Positions 10,581 to 20,905 of a stretch of 64,000 bases of DNA are shown piece after piece. Under the pieces are notes generated by a model. It searched no databases, was not told where the DNA came from, and saw nothing but the letters and a program-made list of their open reading frames with translations. The translations under genes were made by a program, and so were the position numbers. The stretch's first letter is position 1. Every line of letters begins with the position of its first letter. The DNA comes from Lepidostoma basale (lineage: Eukaryota > Arthropoda > Insecta > Trichoptera > Lepidostomatidae): the NCBI GenBank assembly GCA_022606425.2, contig JAHDVF020000500.1:62001-126000 (forward strand), in the 5' to 3' direction.

Positions 10581-11084
10581 ACAGTTCCTTTTTCGAAAAA
10601 AAAAAACATAATAATAATAAATTGACATTCCATAATTCAAAAAGGTCACTCATTGCCTATTTTTGAAAATGCGTATTTTTTTTTTATATTTATATATTTT
10701 AATTTATCGAATGATTCATTAGTGGTAATTCGTAAAATAGCTTTAATATTATAATTTTCTTGTTTTAAAAATGTATTTCTCAAAAACGAAAAATAATTCC
10801 TTCGTGACGAGACTCGAATCAGTGCATCGATGAATTAAAGTAATTAAGATATACATAAAATATGATCTGACGTGAAATTTGCAGAAGGTATAATCTTCGT
10901 AGAACCATCCCTTTCATACTGCAAGTGCATTATTATATTTTGATCATTTACTTACATCCTACCAATTAAATTGAATATGTGAATTATATATATGAAGATT
11001 AGCGCCAAACGATTAACATCATTTTTGTGAACTTGTAAGTTACAATTTAATTTGATTTGCAAATGATTGGTCGATTTAAATATT
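10581..11084. other. AT-rich non-coding DNA
   Basis: No gene or repeat is recognised. Confidence 0.5.
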
Positions 11085-11660
11085 ATTCTTCTTCGTCCTT
11101 ATTGAGACCTATGTGGTCTGTTCTCCAGAGAGTTGCTCCTCCTGTGTGGTAGATTCCCAGCTGTCCTTCCATCTTTTAGGAGGTCTTCCACGAGAACGAG
11201 TCGCATGAGGTTGATTATGCAATACAATATAGGGGAATCTGGTGGAGTTCATTCTTTGAACATGACCGTACCAGTTCCTCACGCGATCCCTCAGTGTCTT
11301 GCTTGCTATCGTCCTCAGTGTCTTCATTTCGGAAGTCCTCAAATCTTGTTTGGTCCTTACTGTGTCTGCCCTTGCTTCGACGCCATATGTTATTATTGGT
11401 CTTACGCATGCTTTATAGATTCTCATCTTACTCTTTAATGGCCATGTCTTTGTTTTTCCATATTGTGGACTTTAGAGTCCCAGAGATTGCAGCTGCCTTG
11501 TTTACTTGGGCTTGTATTTCTTCCCTCAGATCAGCTCCCCCCCACCAGGTCTATGCCTAGATACTTGAAGGTCCTGACCTGTTCTATGGGTTGATTTTCT
11601 ATAACCCGGTTACATGTTTTGGGTGTTTTGGAAAAGGTCATACATTTTGTATTTTCAAAC
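11085..11660 (-). pseudogene. LINE F C-terminal region
   Basis: The minus-strand frame reads MRIYKACVRPIITYGVEARA, then TSEMKTLRTIASKTLRDRVR, a WYGHVQRM block and RSRGRPPKRWKDSWES (frame at 11109-11426). The order of an IYKxCVRPIxTYGxE block, then GHVxRM, then GRPPKRW is the usual C-terminus of insect RTE-like reverse transcriptases. A GAAGAAGAAT-type 3' tail lies at about 11090-11096. Coding similarity continues upstream to about 11640 in another frame, so at least one frameshift is present. LINE E is a close relative. Confidence 0.75.
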
Positions 11661-12485
11661 ATTTCAATATTATTCTATTTCATTATGTGAAGTGCCATCT
11701 ATCGTCGTAAAATATAAAGTCCACAAAAATACGACAGGTTTAAAAAATGTACTGCTTATTGTATCAATTTATTATCAATCATAATATGTTTAGCTGATCG
11801 AATAAACAGCGTGAATCGAACTAAATAATCTATAGTGTGTTAGACGAAAATTTCAACACTAGGTTCCAATTAATTTGACTGATTGCTGCCATCGTTCAAT
11901 TTTAATTTGTTCAAAATTCTCATTCATTCTCTTAATTTATATGAAGATTAAATTAAAGAATTATCTGGCGAACGATTTTAATTTCTATTGATAAATGTTT
12001 ATTGTATGAAAAAATCGATTGTACCGTCAAAAAGAGTCCTACAGTATCACAATTTATTGAGTCAAATCAAAATATATTTACAAATAATATATTTTATGAA
12101 TATCAAACATTTTAAAGAATTTTAATTATTTGTTTAGCCGATACAAATTTGTTAGTGTCAGAAATATGTAGCTATGCAATTATTTTAAGAAAACTTTTTT
12201 TGTTTCGAAATCGGTGTGGTAGGCGTATGCAATGAAGATGAGGAAGAATGTGATAATTGATACTGGCATTTTTGACAGCGAACACAAATAATATTTTTAA
12301 ATGTGTACTTTTATTTAAAATTTTATTTTCGATTCTAATCGATTGTTCAAATATGCTGTCTTTGATTTACGTATTTTCTTTTAAATAAAATTAAATAATT
12401 CAAATAAAATATTTTTAATATTATATTTGAGGAAAACATACGTTTTCTGAAAGTTTTGAATGTTTTAAAGGAGGAACTTATTTTG
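11661..12485. other. AT-rich non-coding DNA
   Basis: No gene or repeat is recognised over about 0.8 kb. Confidence 0.5.
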
Positions 12486-12489
12486 AATT

Positions 12490-12660
12490 GAAGTCTGGTT
12501 AAAACTAAGGAGAAACAGAAGGGGACCCCTTACACGATGGTCTGATGATATTCGAAATAAGTGACTGGGTGTGAAAAGCACAAGACAGATTGCGAAAGTA
12601 TGGGGAGGCATCCAGCAGTGGTCGTAGTCGGCTGTTTAAGAAGATAAAGAATTTAAGAAT
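12490..12660 (+). pseudogene. LINE R-type C-terminal remnant
   Basis: The plus strand gives, across frames, a decayed RRGTPYTRWSDDIRNK, then a KAQDRLRKYGEA-like segment, then an IQQWS end. This is the W-D-D, AQDR, QQW pattern of LINE R tails. Frameshifts are frequent, and no clear tail is present. Confidence 0.5.
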
Positions 12661-13350
12661 TTAGATAACTTCATTTTCTTTAATTTAATTACATGAGGGT
12701 TCCACAGTTAATGGTTATTTATTTCCATTATCCTCAAAATTTCAAATATCCCAGTTGTATGACATGATTTATTAGTACATTATCCCTGTACTAACACTAG
12801 CACTGAAATAGTGTGGCATTTATTCTAAACTATAATAGAACGTGAACAAGATAGATGAAGTGTTGTTTCGAATAATGTTTGAATTTGCCTTCACGTACGT
12901 GAATATTCAACACTAGATGAAAGTGACTATCGAATCTTTTCAAATCTTTGATCGTGATTTTTCAAATTTTAAATTATGAGTTTTTTTGTTAAAATAAATT
13001 TTTTTTATAATAAACAGTTCAAGTAATGTATGAATACCATAGAAATTATAATATATTTGAATGATACAAATATTATGGATTAAATACAAAATATATAGAA
13101 AAATAAAATAAGAAAAAAAAGTACTCGGTTGAATCACTGAAATAAAAACACTGAGACGGTTCAGGCATATAAAAAATAACGCTGAAGAATGTTTACTTTA
13201 CTGATTTTAATGTAGCATGTAATCGAAGATGACTGATGAAAACATGACACAACCAAATCAATCAAATTTCAAATGTCATCTTCACTTAAGTTTCAATCAA
13301 ATCTTTTGGCGTCATAAGACTAAACTTTTCCTTTTGCTGATTTTGCAGTG
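12661..13350. other. AT-rich non-coding DNA
   Basis: No gene is recognised. A minus-strand open frame at 12940-13137 is very AT-rich and rich in Ile, Leu, Tyr and Phe, so it is probably chance. Confidence 0.5.
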
Positions 13351-13354
13351 AATT

Positions 13355-13445
13355 TATGAAAACATCTGTTTTCTAGAAGTTTTATTTTATTTTATGCGAG
13401 CGACATTTTGTCTTGCACCATTATCGAATGTACGAGCGCATTGAG
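13355..13445 (-). mobile_element. Family B arm
   Basis: A GAAAACATCTGTTTTCTAGA block, then AGTTTTATTTTATTTTATGC and GCGACATTTTGTC match one arm of the family B foldbacks. The inverted partner arm is missing. Confidence 0.55.
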
Positions 13446-13674
13446 GTTCTCAATGTACACGGGGAAATTTCATAATAAAAGACCCTAGAAGTGCGTAACA
13501 TATCCCTACACGCGTTAACAATGTTTCCGCTGTCCGCAAATGAACGGTCTTCATCTTAACATAATAATTCGCGGTCTTCGGTCAACCGGATCGCGTCAAA
13601 GGAAAAAATATGACATCGGTGCGTACAATTTTATTTTTGAAGAGCGAAAAGAATTCATTTTAATTTAAAACTGT

Positions 13675-13790
13675 CGCGGGCAGTTTGGGCGGGAGCGTGT
13701 AACGGGAGCCGCCGCCGCCGCCCTGGCACGCCGCCCAGCGCGATACATGCGGCTCTGTCGTGGTGCGAATAACTCTAAGCTCACCTTTGT
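13675..13790. promoter_or_regulatory. GC-rich island with (GCC)n
   Basis: CGGGCAGTTTGGGCGGGAGC, a (GCC)5-like run near 13711-13722 and GCACGCCGCCCAGCGC form a sharp GC peak. There is no open frame across it. The GGGCGG word (Sp1/KLF-type) and CG density suggest a regulatory element or the edge of a transcribed unit; there is no proof. Confidence 0.3.
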
Positions 13791-13879
13791 CTTACCACCG
13801 ATAATGCTCAAAGCCAAAGAGCTCCAAATGTATTACGTGTAGCGTTAATTCAATAATCTGAAGCCACGTAAAATGGTAT

Positions 13880-14020
13880 TCCGATTTTTCTTATTTTTCT
13901 TCTCGGCGCTACATCCCAGTGAGGGATTTGGCCTCCTCCACAACAGTTCTCCACTGACTCTGGTCCCTGGCCATCACCATCCATTCTCCAGGTCTCTCTA
14001 ATTTCTTCCAGTCCGTAGAA
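13880..14020 (-). pseudogene. LINE-type C-terminal fragment
   Basis: The minus strand encodes MARDQSQWRTVVEEAKSLTG followed by a stop and RREEK. The ARDQxxWRxxVxEAK pattern is a common ending of RTE-like proteins. The piece at 29910-30035 (-) shares the ending EAK-x-H-x-GL-stop. Confidence 0.6.
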
Positions 14021-14129
14021 CGATAAGCCCACAAAAGAGTCCCAAAACAAAAGTCCGCATATTTTAATGTTCTGATTGGGCTCCAGGTATTAATCTTAAT
14101 ATATATGATTCCCTTCTGGGGGACAGGAA

Positions 14130-14530
14130 ACCAAAAGGACATCTCCAGACTCCAAATACAACAAATTAAAATAATAAAATTAGCCTAAAACATTAACTAT
14201 CTTACCCCAACCAAACAAGTATACTGACAAATGGACATATCAGACCTCACCAAATTTGAGACCTTGAAAATTGTACACAGAGTAACCATGGAAGAAACAA
14301 CAGACAGCAGCTACAAATTAACTAAAAATTCACACATACACAGACACTGGACCAGGAACTGTGACAGATATCACTTACCGAATGCACGAACTAAGACAGG
14401 ACAATCGAGGATATTAAACAATGCACTGAACTTTACAATGAACTACCAAAAAACACAAGGAGTCTCACTACAACTCAATTAAAAATATACCCGAAACATT
14501 ACATAATTAAAAGTAAAATCTAAAAATGTA
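14130..14530 (+). pseudogene. CR1-like LINE C-terminal remnant, copy 1
   Basis: Plus-strand frames include LTKFETLKIVHRVTMEETTD, HRHWTRNCDRYHLPNARTKT and SRILNNALNF. A clearer copy lies at 48505-48830. The ending LYNDLPKDARN seen there identifies it as a CR1/L2/Jockey-type reverse transcriptase C-terminus. Stops and frameshifts break this copy. Confidence 0.55.
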
Positions 14531-14711
14531 TCCATATAATCCAATTGTTTTATTATTTTTAATTTTAAAGAAAAAAAGTGTAATAATAAATGTTTTAATT
14601 GCAAATTTTCCTAAATTAGGAAATTATGAAATGCTTTTTGTTTAAAGTATATCGAATATACAAAAAAAAAAACAATGTTTTTCGCATCATGGCATTAATT
14701 GCTTAAAACAA

Positions 14712-15145
14712 ATGCTAACTAACCAACTAATCACGCGTCTCCCGGCAGGGGTAGGCAGAAAAATGGACGGCCACACTTTTCTTTTCTGACATATTTCTTT
14801 CGCTCGTATATCACGTGCCAGGGACAATTTTCAGGGAAGATCTTTTTTATTATTTTTTATTTATTTAATTCTCTGGATTCCTCAACATTCATACATCGTG
14901 TAATGCACGCGCGTCGATTTCTCTGACTCCTAACGAGGCCGATATTCAATATTTGATTTATTTGATCGTGCCACGTTTTCCTCGGTCTTCCTCTATTTCT
15001 AGTTCCATTTACATCGTTAACATATTTTTTACCATTCTTTCTTCACTCATTCTTTCCATATGTCCAAACCATCTTAATGATCCTTTCATAATTTTGTTCA
15101 TAACACCACCATTCGCAGCGCATTCACTTCTTATATTAACAAATG
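14712..15145 (-). mobile_element. Rearranged LINE A copy
   Basis: The 3' end begins at 14716 with CTAACTAACCAACTAATCACG and is LINE A to about 14800. The stretch 14800-14842 is instead the reverse complement of an upstream LINE A-linked segment found at 49543-49585 (contains GTGCCAGGGACAATTTTC). A T-rich spacer follows, then normal LINE A from about 14878 to 15140. An inverted internal piece of this type may reflect twin priming during reverse transcription or a later rearrangement. The protein frame is lost. Confidence 0.65.
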
Positions 15146-15545
15146 CTGATGCACGAAATATATTTGTATTAAACCAGAAATGAGTATTAGTTTAATTTGA
15201 ATATTTATTACAGTAGTATTAAAACTAGTTCTACATCATAAAAGCACCTATTAAAAAATAGTCCTGGTGAGATGGCTTCAATGATTGCGAAACAAAAGAT
15301 ACAAAATGCTCTTTCTGTCTTCAAAGCAGTATGTCACGATTAAATCTAATTCTTTTAATGAATTTTATAGTTCCCAGGCCGCCCTTCTTCTAATCAACGC
15401 TAAACCAGTAAACTCTAGATATCTTCTGGCTGTCTCTAAAACCATAAAAATACACACCTGTCTTTTCAGATGTATATTTTTCATCGTTAATTCTATAAGC
15501 TTAGTCACTTAATGTGTACCGTTAAACCAGTAAAAATCTGTTTTT
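15146..15545. other. Non-coding DNA
   Basis: No gene or repeat is recognised. Confidence 0.45.
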
Positions 15546-15547
15546 TA

Positions 15548-15725
15548 TTCGTCTTCATTTCGTGCTGTGGATTCGTATTTGAATAAATGTATCTAACTAC
15601 ATTAGTACTGCAACTCTTTATTTTACTTACACAGACATGTTTCGGTAATAACATAACCTTTATCAATGTACACAATTATCAATGTCAAATTAAATAATAG
15701 ACTGTCAAAAAAATACGTTATCATA
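15548..15725 (-). mobile_element. Family F3/F4 element with hammerhead-like core
   Basis: The outer edge GTGCTGTGGATTCGTATTTG matches the edge of the element at 31378. On the minus strand the core is UUGAUAA (15666-15660), one extra A, GGU, a loop, ACC, GAAAC, AUGUC and UGUG, followed by AATAAAG. The first core block differs from CUGANGA at two places, so activity is doubtful. Confidence 0.5.
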
Positions 15726-15802
15726 TATGTTTTAACTAGAATTAGCTTTACGTATTTTATGAATTTACGAAAGTAGAAACGTCATTTTTAGCAACAACAA
15801 CA

Positions 15803-15965
15803 ACAAACCATCACGCCGTTTCCCCGTCGGGATAGGCAGAGAAAATGGACCGCCACACTACTTTATCCTGGCACACCTCTCTAGCTTCCTCCACATTCAT
15901 ACAGCGAGTCATGCACGCACGTTGATTCTTCCGACTTCTAACATGACCAACCAAAGTTTTTAGCT
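15803..15965 (-). mobile_element. LINE A 3' end, CAA-tailed variant
   Basis: The minus-strand LINE A end is clear (ACCATCACGCCGTTTCCCCG, then GCATGCACGCACGTTGATTC), but the terminal repeat reads GCAACAACAACAACAAACC. On the minus strand this is a GTTT/GTTGTT tail instead of GTTAG. The copy at 33245-33830 has a GTTT tail too, so a subfamily is likely. Confidence 0.65.
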
Positions 15966-16184
15966 TTAAGGATAATTTTAAAGCATTAATATTGGTTATT
16001 CAAAATTTTTAAAAGCTCATTATATACCATGAACTTCCATCAAGAAGATAATTCTGAGTAGAAGATTGATGCTGGTTACCAAAACCGATGGATTAATATT
16101 GAATAAAATCACTTATTTTTCTTCCATTTCGTACATTTATCCTTGTAGTAAGTTTACTTATATGTATTTTTTAATTTACATTCT

Positions 16185-16432
16185 GAAGCCGGAGATACCA
16201 GAGCAATTAAGACCATGTATGTGTCAAAACCGACCGGAGTAAGACTTCTAGGAAGGCCTAAACCGCGCCAAATGGATAATGTTCTAGCTGATCTGGCTAG
16301 GTTGAGCGAAACGGACTACTGAGAGCATAATGCGCATGCTCTTGGAGCTGGGAACAAAATTATCAAGGAGGCTAAAATTCTTCAAGAGTTGTATGGCCAT
16401 AGGAAGAAAAAATAGAGAGAGAGGAAATACGT
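16185..16432 (+). pseudogene. LINE-type C-terminal fragment (family G), best copy
   Basis: The frame reads DTRAIKTMYVSKPTGVRLLG, then RPKPRQMDNVLADLARLSET with a stop, then HALGAGNKIIKEAKILQELY and GHRKKK. The ARD-like W and D/V-L-A-D-L pattern is typical of RTE-like C-termini. An opposite-strand copy is at 1202-1480. A single stop (TGA at about 16320) breaks the frame. Confidence 0.6.
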
Positions 16433-16504
16433 AGGTAGGAAACAAATACACAGTAGACTTTGTGAGTGTTGTTATTAATTTGTATTATAATAATTTATTG
16501 TAAT

Positions 16505-16890
16505 GAACTCCGCAGAAAACGTTCTATGATAGAATACCGAACGATGAAATAAGAGAGAAATGTAAGGCAGTTGACATCATGGATAAAATTAAAAAAGGAT
16601 CCCTGAGATGGTTGGACATATGGAACGAATGGATGAGAGTAGAATGGTTAAAAAGTTGTACACAAGCAGCGTGAGTGGAAAAAGAAGCCGAGGACGACCG
16701 AGGAAAACATGGCATGACCAAATTAATCAATTACTAAAAGGCGGCCAAATTCGAAGTCGGAATAATCGACGTGCGTGCATGGTTCGATGTGTGAATGTAG
16801 AGGAAGCCCGAGAGGGCCTTCTGCCTATCTCTCTGCCGACTCCTTCGGGGAAACGGCGTGCTGGTTAATTAGTTAGTTAGTAAGTTAGTT
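16505..16890 (+). pseudogene. LINE A C-terminal region
   Basis: It encodes IPNDEIREKC, then (frame at 16608-16868) VGHMERMDESRMVKKLYTSS and SRGRPRKTWHDQINQLLKGG, RNNRRACMVRCVNVEEARE. The SVSGKRSRG variant separates it from the NDVNGxRxRG copies, as at 29283-29705. The tail is GTTAATTAGTTAGTTAGTAA (16863-16882). One deletion after GHMER-upstream GSLRW shifts the frame. Confidence 0.75.
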
Positions 16891-16892
16891 TA

Positions 16893-17110
16893 ATTTATTG
16901 TTTCTTGAACGATGGTTTAAAACTCCAGATTAAATTATTAATACAAATGAAAACGTTTGATTTCCAGAAGTTTTATTATATTTTATGTAAATGTTTTCGC
17001 AACATGCTTTGATTATGCCTTAGTCAGGCGAAAAATGTCATTCACAAAAAACACAATAAAACGATTACAAAACAGACTTTTTGATTCGTATTAATAATTT
17101 GTAATTAATT
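16893..17110. mobile_element. Family B foldback, complete
   Basis: It opens with TTTATTGTTTCTTGAACGAT and a TTAAAACTCCAGATTAAAT block and then the arm GAAAACGTTTGATTTCCAGA. The centre holds TTTGATTATGCCTTAGTCAG, GCGAAAAATGTCATTC, and the inverted arm ends near GACTTTTTGATTCGTATTAA. It immediately follows the LINE A tail. The core has GAAAAAUGUC in place of GAAACAUGUC. Confidence 0.6.
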
Positions 17111-17620
17111 TAAGAAAACGTTTTGTTAGGGAAATGTGAAACTTAAATATTTCAACCACTTTCAGCTGAACTTTATAAATAAATTTCGTACAATGAATCA
17201 CTTGTTTGTATTTAAAATACACCAAATTGTACACACTCACATATGTTACAATTTCATGTGCGTATCTTTTTCACGGCCATAAAAAAACGTCTATTGTGTG
17301 AATATTTTTAAATTTCGTCGCAAAAAAAGCTCCGTCCATATGCATGATTTAGACTCTAGAAAATTTTTGTGACTTAAAAGCGATTGGAACATTTCCAAAA
17401 TTCTTTAATACGTAAGACAAATATATGTAATAATGACTGAAAAAATATCCCGCCGAGGATAGGGCACATAAATGTTGCTAAGCAAATATTGCTCGTCACA
17501 TAATTATTTCAGTATTTTCATTTCTTATGCTACTATTTTTATAGTTATTATATTGAGTATGCTTTGAATACATCGTCATTATGCTGCAATGAACTAAAGC
17601 ACTTTAAAAAAACTTCAACG
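17111..17620. other. AT-rich non-coding DNA
   Basis: No gene or repeat is recognised. Confidence 0.5.
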
Positions 17621-17621
17621 T

Positions 17622-17960
17622 CTTCTTCTTCAGCCGACTTCCCACCACTGCTGGAAATAGGCACTTGCTTACAATTACTGTGTCATCTGCAAAACTAAGA
17701 TGACTGAGATGAAGACCATTTATATTTACACCCATTGTTTCTTAAAAAGGGTTCTAACAATATATTCTAAGGCAAAAGTGAACAATTTCGGTAATATCGT
17801 GTTGCCATATCTTACTCCCTAACTAATTTTTTTTTTCGTTTTACATCATCGATTGTCACACTCATGGATGCATTTTCATATATACGAGTATTGTAATTTT
17901 TATATTTATTATACATATTAAGTAAGCGTTGCTGAGATAAACTAAAACACATTCAACAAC
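17622..17960 (-). pseudogene. LINE fragment with reverse transcriptase FADD motif
   Basis: On the minus strand VNINGLHLSHLSFADDTVIV is encoded by about 17720-17660. FADD is the catalytic motif C of reverse transcriptase, where the two aspartates bind metal. Upstream codons resemble the RNIFRTLF-type segment that precedes it. Directly after FADD the sequence jumps to a LINE R-type 3' end (PAVVGSRLKKK-like) and a GAAGAAGAAG tail. The C-terminal half of the enzyme is therefore missing, so this is an internally deleted copy. Confidence 0.7.
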
Positions 17961-17999
17961 CTTCAAGTTCTTTAAAAATTGTGATATAAACAACGATAT

Positions 18000-18260
18000 T
18001 AGCGTAACCTGTAGCCGTTACAATATATCATTTATCTTCTGGAACAATCTTCCTGCAGACTTCAAGTGCACTGAGAATCCATCAAAGTTTAAATCGAGAC
18101 TCAAAAACCTGATGTAAATGTTAATCAACTGCATCGGATGCAGCCCTTTAAACTATGTGTTTATTTTTAACTGGTTCATAAAACGGAGCATTTTCTACAG
18201 CGCCCTTGAGTTGATTAATTCATAAAAATGGCGTTCTATAAATCATTCAATATATTATAA
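18000..18260 (+). pseudogene. CR1/L2-like LINE 3' end
   Basis: It encodes FWNNLPADFKCTENPSKFKS and RLKNLM, then stops at about 18117. The WNxLP ... S-x-F-K-x-x-LK pattern is the C-terminus of CR1/L2/Jockey-type reverse transcriptases. The 3' untranslated part has GCGCCCTTGAGTTGATTAAT and TGGCGTTCTATAAATCATTC, also found reversed at 24235-24310. Confidence 0.7.
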
Positions 18261-18419
18261 TATTATTATTATTCTATCGATAAGATCACGAACTGCATAA
18301 TTTATTTAATTTGGTTTTAGTAAAAAAACAATGCATCTCATACATATTAAAAACAATCCCCTGCAACTAATTGTCCAAGGCAAAATTACCGGAAAACTAA
18401 GTGGCGAAGTGGGTGAACC

Positions 18420-18455
18420 CAGAAGATGGCAGCGAACTGCCGAAACCGGTCGAAG
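18420..18455 (+). ncRNA. Hammerhead-like motif, family D
   Basis: CAGAAGA (18420-18426), one extra T, stem II GGCAG (18428-18432) with CTGCC (18437-18441) around loop CGAA, then GAAAC, CGGTC. Stem II is a perfect 5-bp helix. The second core base is A where the consensus has U, and stem I pairing is poor. The following GAAGACACAAACATTATTGG resembles the minus-strand copy at 3522-3557. Confidence 0.55.
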
Positions 18456-18584
18456 ACACAAACATTATTGGATTTTAACAAAACATCCATTTAAAACCAT
18501 GTTTTATTTTCTTTATTTTCAGTAAATTTCTACTATTGAATTTAAAATAAAAATGTTATTTTTTTGAAAATGAAGTGTCTAGAA

Positions 18585-18730
18585 AACAAGAAAATCCTGG
18601 CTAGAAAACCTTCGCGAATGGTTCAGTTGCACCATAACATCCCTGCTTAGAGCTACTGTATATATGGTAGAAATAGCCGTGATGGGGTTCAACCTCCAAT
18701 ATGAGAGGAACAAGAAGTAATAAAAAAGTC
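18585..18730 (+). pseudogene. LINE K C-terminal fragment
   Basis: The frame WLENLREWFSCTITSLLRAT then VYMVEIAVMGFNLQYERNKK matches the SWLxNLRxWFxxT ... LFRAA ... IAxMIANxR pattern seen in LINE K at 50300-50600 and 28250-28400. The tail after the stop is AATAATAAAAAAG-like. Confidence 0.55.
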
Positions 18731-19205
18731 ACGTTTAAAAAGATATGAATATTTTTTTGAAAATTACTTCTTAAGTGTGTTTTTAAGTAGAAATGTACTT
18801 TTACTTTTTATTGGATCACTTTATACTTTGTTTGTAAAGATTAAATTTCGTATTTTTTTAAGAATTTTTTTAAGGTATATTAAATATTAGATTTAATAAA
18901 AGTATATTTGAAGAGATGTTGGATAGCGATATTAATCAAATTCGTGACGGTCAGTACTTGCGAGGACTCTAGATACTATTCTTGGCATCGAGTACATGTT
19001 AAAAATATTTTATAAAACGCTTCAAAATAGACTAAATTATTTATACGATGGAGTAAAGATGAATTCTAAAAATGAAAATCATAACGTAGTTCGCATGTCA
19101 GAGCTTGTCAGGGACGTATAATGATATTTACCTTAAAGCGTATTAAAAATACGTAATAGTATATTTCAAAAGAATCAAAAATCGAAGAAACCTAATTTAT
19201 GAGTA
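18731..19205. other. AT-rich non-coding DNA
   Basis: No gene or repeat is recognised. Confidence 0.5.
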
Positions 19206-19218
19206 TAAGATATCCTAT

Positions 19219-19613
19219 AGGGGTTCAAAAGGGTAGTAGGGCTACGATGGGGTATGTTTTGCTGGAAAATATGCCTCTACAAAATGTCGTAAGGTGTTGC
19301 ATTTACAACAGCAAAACTACTATCAAGTCCAATTCTCTAGCGTCCATGAGACGTATTTTTAAAGACCCCGCGAACCCCGGGTAATGTGGCACATATTACT
19401 TAGTGCCATAGCAGATAGAGAGAGGTCGAATGGCGAGCTTCCAGCGCCATAAAACTGGATACACCCAGCTAAGGGAAGGTAACCCCGACAGAAAATCCTC
19501 CAGAGAAGGCAAGGGGATCCCACTCTGGATATTTTTCCCCAGGTCATCACTATGACAAGGGTGACACCAGTCAACGTTGGGGAGACCTGACAGGACACGG
19601 AATGAAAAAGAAG
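19219..19613 (+). mobile_element. Family X retroposon with 12-bp TSD
   Basis: The duplication AAGATATCCTAT is perfect at 19207-19218 and 19614-19625. The 395-bp element begins AGGGGTTCAAAAGGGTAGTA and ends in GAATGAAAAAGAAG. Related pieces lie at 21610-21780 (+) and 29075-29280 (-). Plus-strand codons near the end give GKVTPTENPPEKARGSHSGY, perhaps a LINE C-terminus, but no frame is intact. Whether it is a SINE or a truncated LINE cannot be told from these copies. Confidence 0.7.
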
Positions 19614-19699
19614 AAGATATCCTATCTTGGTGCAAAATGATGTATGCTATATACAATATTGAAAATTTAATCTCAGAATCTTTATTCTTATCAAAAAAT

Positions 19700-19800
19700 A
19701 ATCAACAGCGGGCCTAATCATGGCCAAAAGTCTAAACGCTTGACTTCTGATCAAGGAATTATAATTTCGACTCTGGACAATATATGTAAAATGGACTTAC
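19700..19800 (+). mobile_element. Decayed tRNA-like head (SINE2-like)
   Basis: CGGGCCTAATCATGGCCAAA, CTAAACGCTTGACTTCTGAT and TTTCGACTCTGGACAATAT line up loosely with the SINE2 head of the copies at 10060 and 45400. Box B is mutated. Confidence 0.35.
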
Positions 19801-19814
19801 TAACTTGACTTGAC

Positions 19815-19965
19815 TAAACTATCACACTTTTTTCCCTAAGGGGTAGACAGAAAGGGTGGACTGCCACAGTGTACTATGTGCTTCCTCTTTATAATATCCC
19901 TATTTAAATGTTATGCATGTTATGCACGCTCGTCATTTTATCCGAAATTCTTATACAAATATGTA
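19815..19965 (-). mobile_element. Diverged LINE A 3' end
   Basis: The minus-strand LINE A end is recognisable (AGGGGTAGACAGAAAGGGTG then GGACTGCCAC), with an internal rearrangement before TTATGCACGCTCGTC. It is older than the neighbouring copy at 20028. Confidence 0.5.
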
Positions 19966-20027
19966 CCTAGGTATAAAAAAAAATTAGAACTGTTTATTTT
20001 AATATAATTATTATTATAACTAAAAAA

Positions 20028-20350
20028 ACTAACTAACCATCACGCCATCTCCCCGAAAGGGTAGGCAGAAATAATGGACTGCCACACTTTTCTTTCCTGA
20101 CATATTTCTCTCGCTTCCTCGCTTCGTCATACACGCGCGTCGATTTCTCTGACTCCTCACATGGCCGACATTCAATATTTGATTTATTTGATCGTTCCAC
20201 GTTTTCCTCGGTCTTCCTCTATTTCTGGTTCCATTTACATCGTTAACATATATTTTTTTTACCATTCTTTCTTCATTCATTCTTTCCATGTGTCCAAACC
20301 ATCTTAATGATCCTTTCATTATTTTGTTCATGACACCATCATTCGCATTA
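20028..20350 (-). pseudogene. LINE A C-terminal region
   Basis: The minus-strand frame (20331-20029) reads MNKIMKGSLRWFGHMERMNE, ERMVKKIYVNDVNGTRNRGR and PRKTWNDQINQILNVGHVRS. It carries on through the family's 3' untranslated part because a deletion in the RCMNVEE region shifted the frame. The GTTAGTT tail is at 20028-20038. Confidence 0.8.
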
Positions 20351-20540
20351 TTATTATTATATTAAATCGCTCTTTATATCATAACAGTGCGAGCAGCAAA
20401 ATCGATGTTAATGGTATAGCTATCATGGTGATTCACTTGACATGTGACATGTGATATGTAGCTATTCTAACACCATTTTATTGTCTCGTGAATTTCTACA
20501 AAGGCACACAAAGTAATAAACACTCAGCCGTGAAGGTTGT

Positions 20541-20905
20541 CGATATGTTTATTAAAATAAATTTTATTTTTAAGCATTAAAAAATAAGGTTATAAATAAT
20601 AAAATCAAAAAGATTGTAAAAAAAATCCAATGTCATAATTCATTTATTGGTTCTAATCCATACTTTGATATTTTCTAGTAAAATTTCAAAAACATTCCAA
20701 TTTAAATTTATTATAGAAGCTATCGATATGTTTATTAAAATAAAAATTATTTTAAGCAGTAAAAAATAAGGTAATAAATAATAAAATCGAAAAGATTGTA
20801 AAAAAATCCAATGTCATAATTCATTTATGGGTTCTAATCCATACTTTGATATTTTCTAGTAAAATTTCGAAAACATTCCAATTTTAATTTATTATAGAAG
20901 CTAGG
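20541..20905. repeat. Tandem duplication, two units of about 183 bp
   Basis: Unit 1 (20541-20723) and unit 2 (20724-20905) both begin CGATATGTTTATTAAAATAA and both contain TCCAATGTCATAATTCATTT and CATACTTTGATATTTTCTAG. They differ at only about a dozen bases, so the duplication is recent. No gene or element is recognised inside. Confidence 0.85.
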
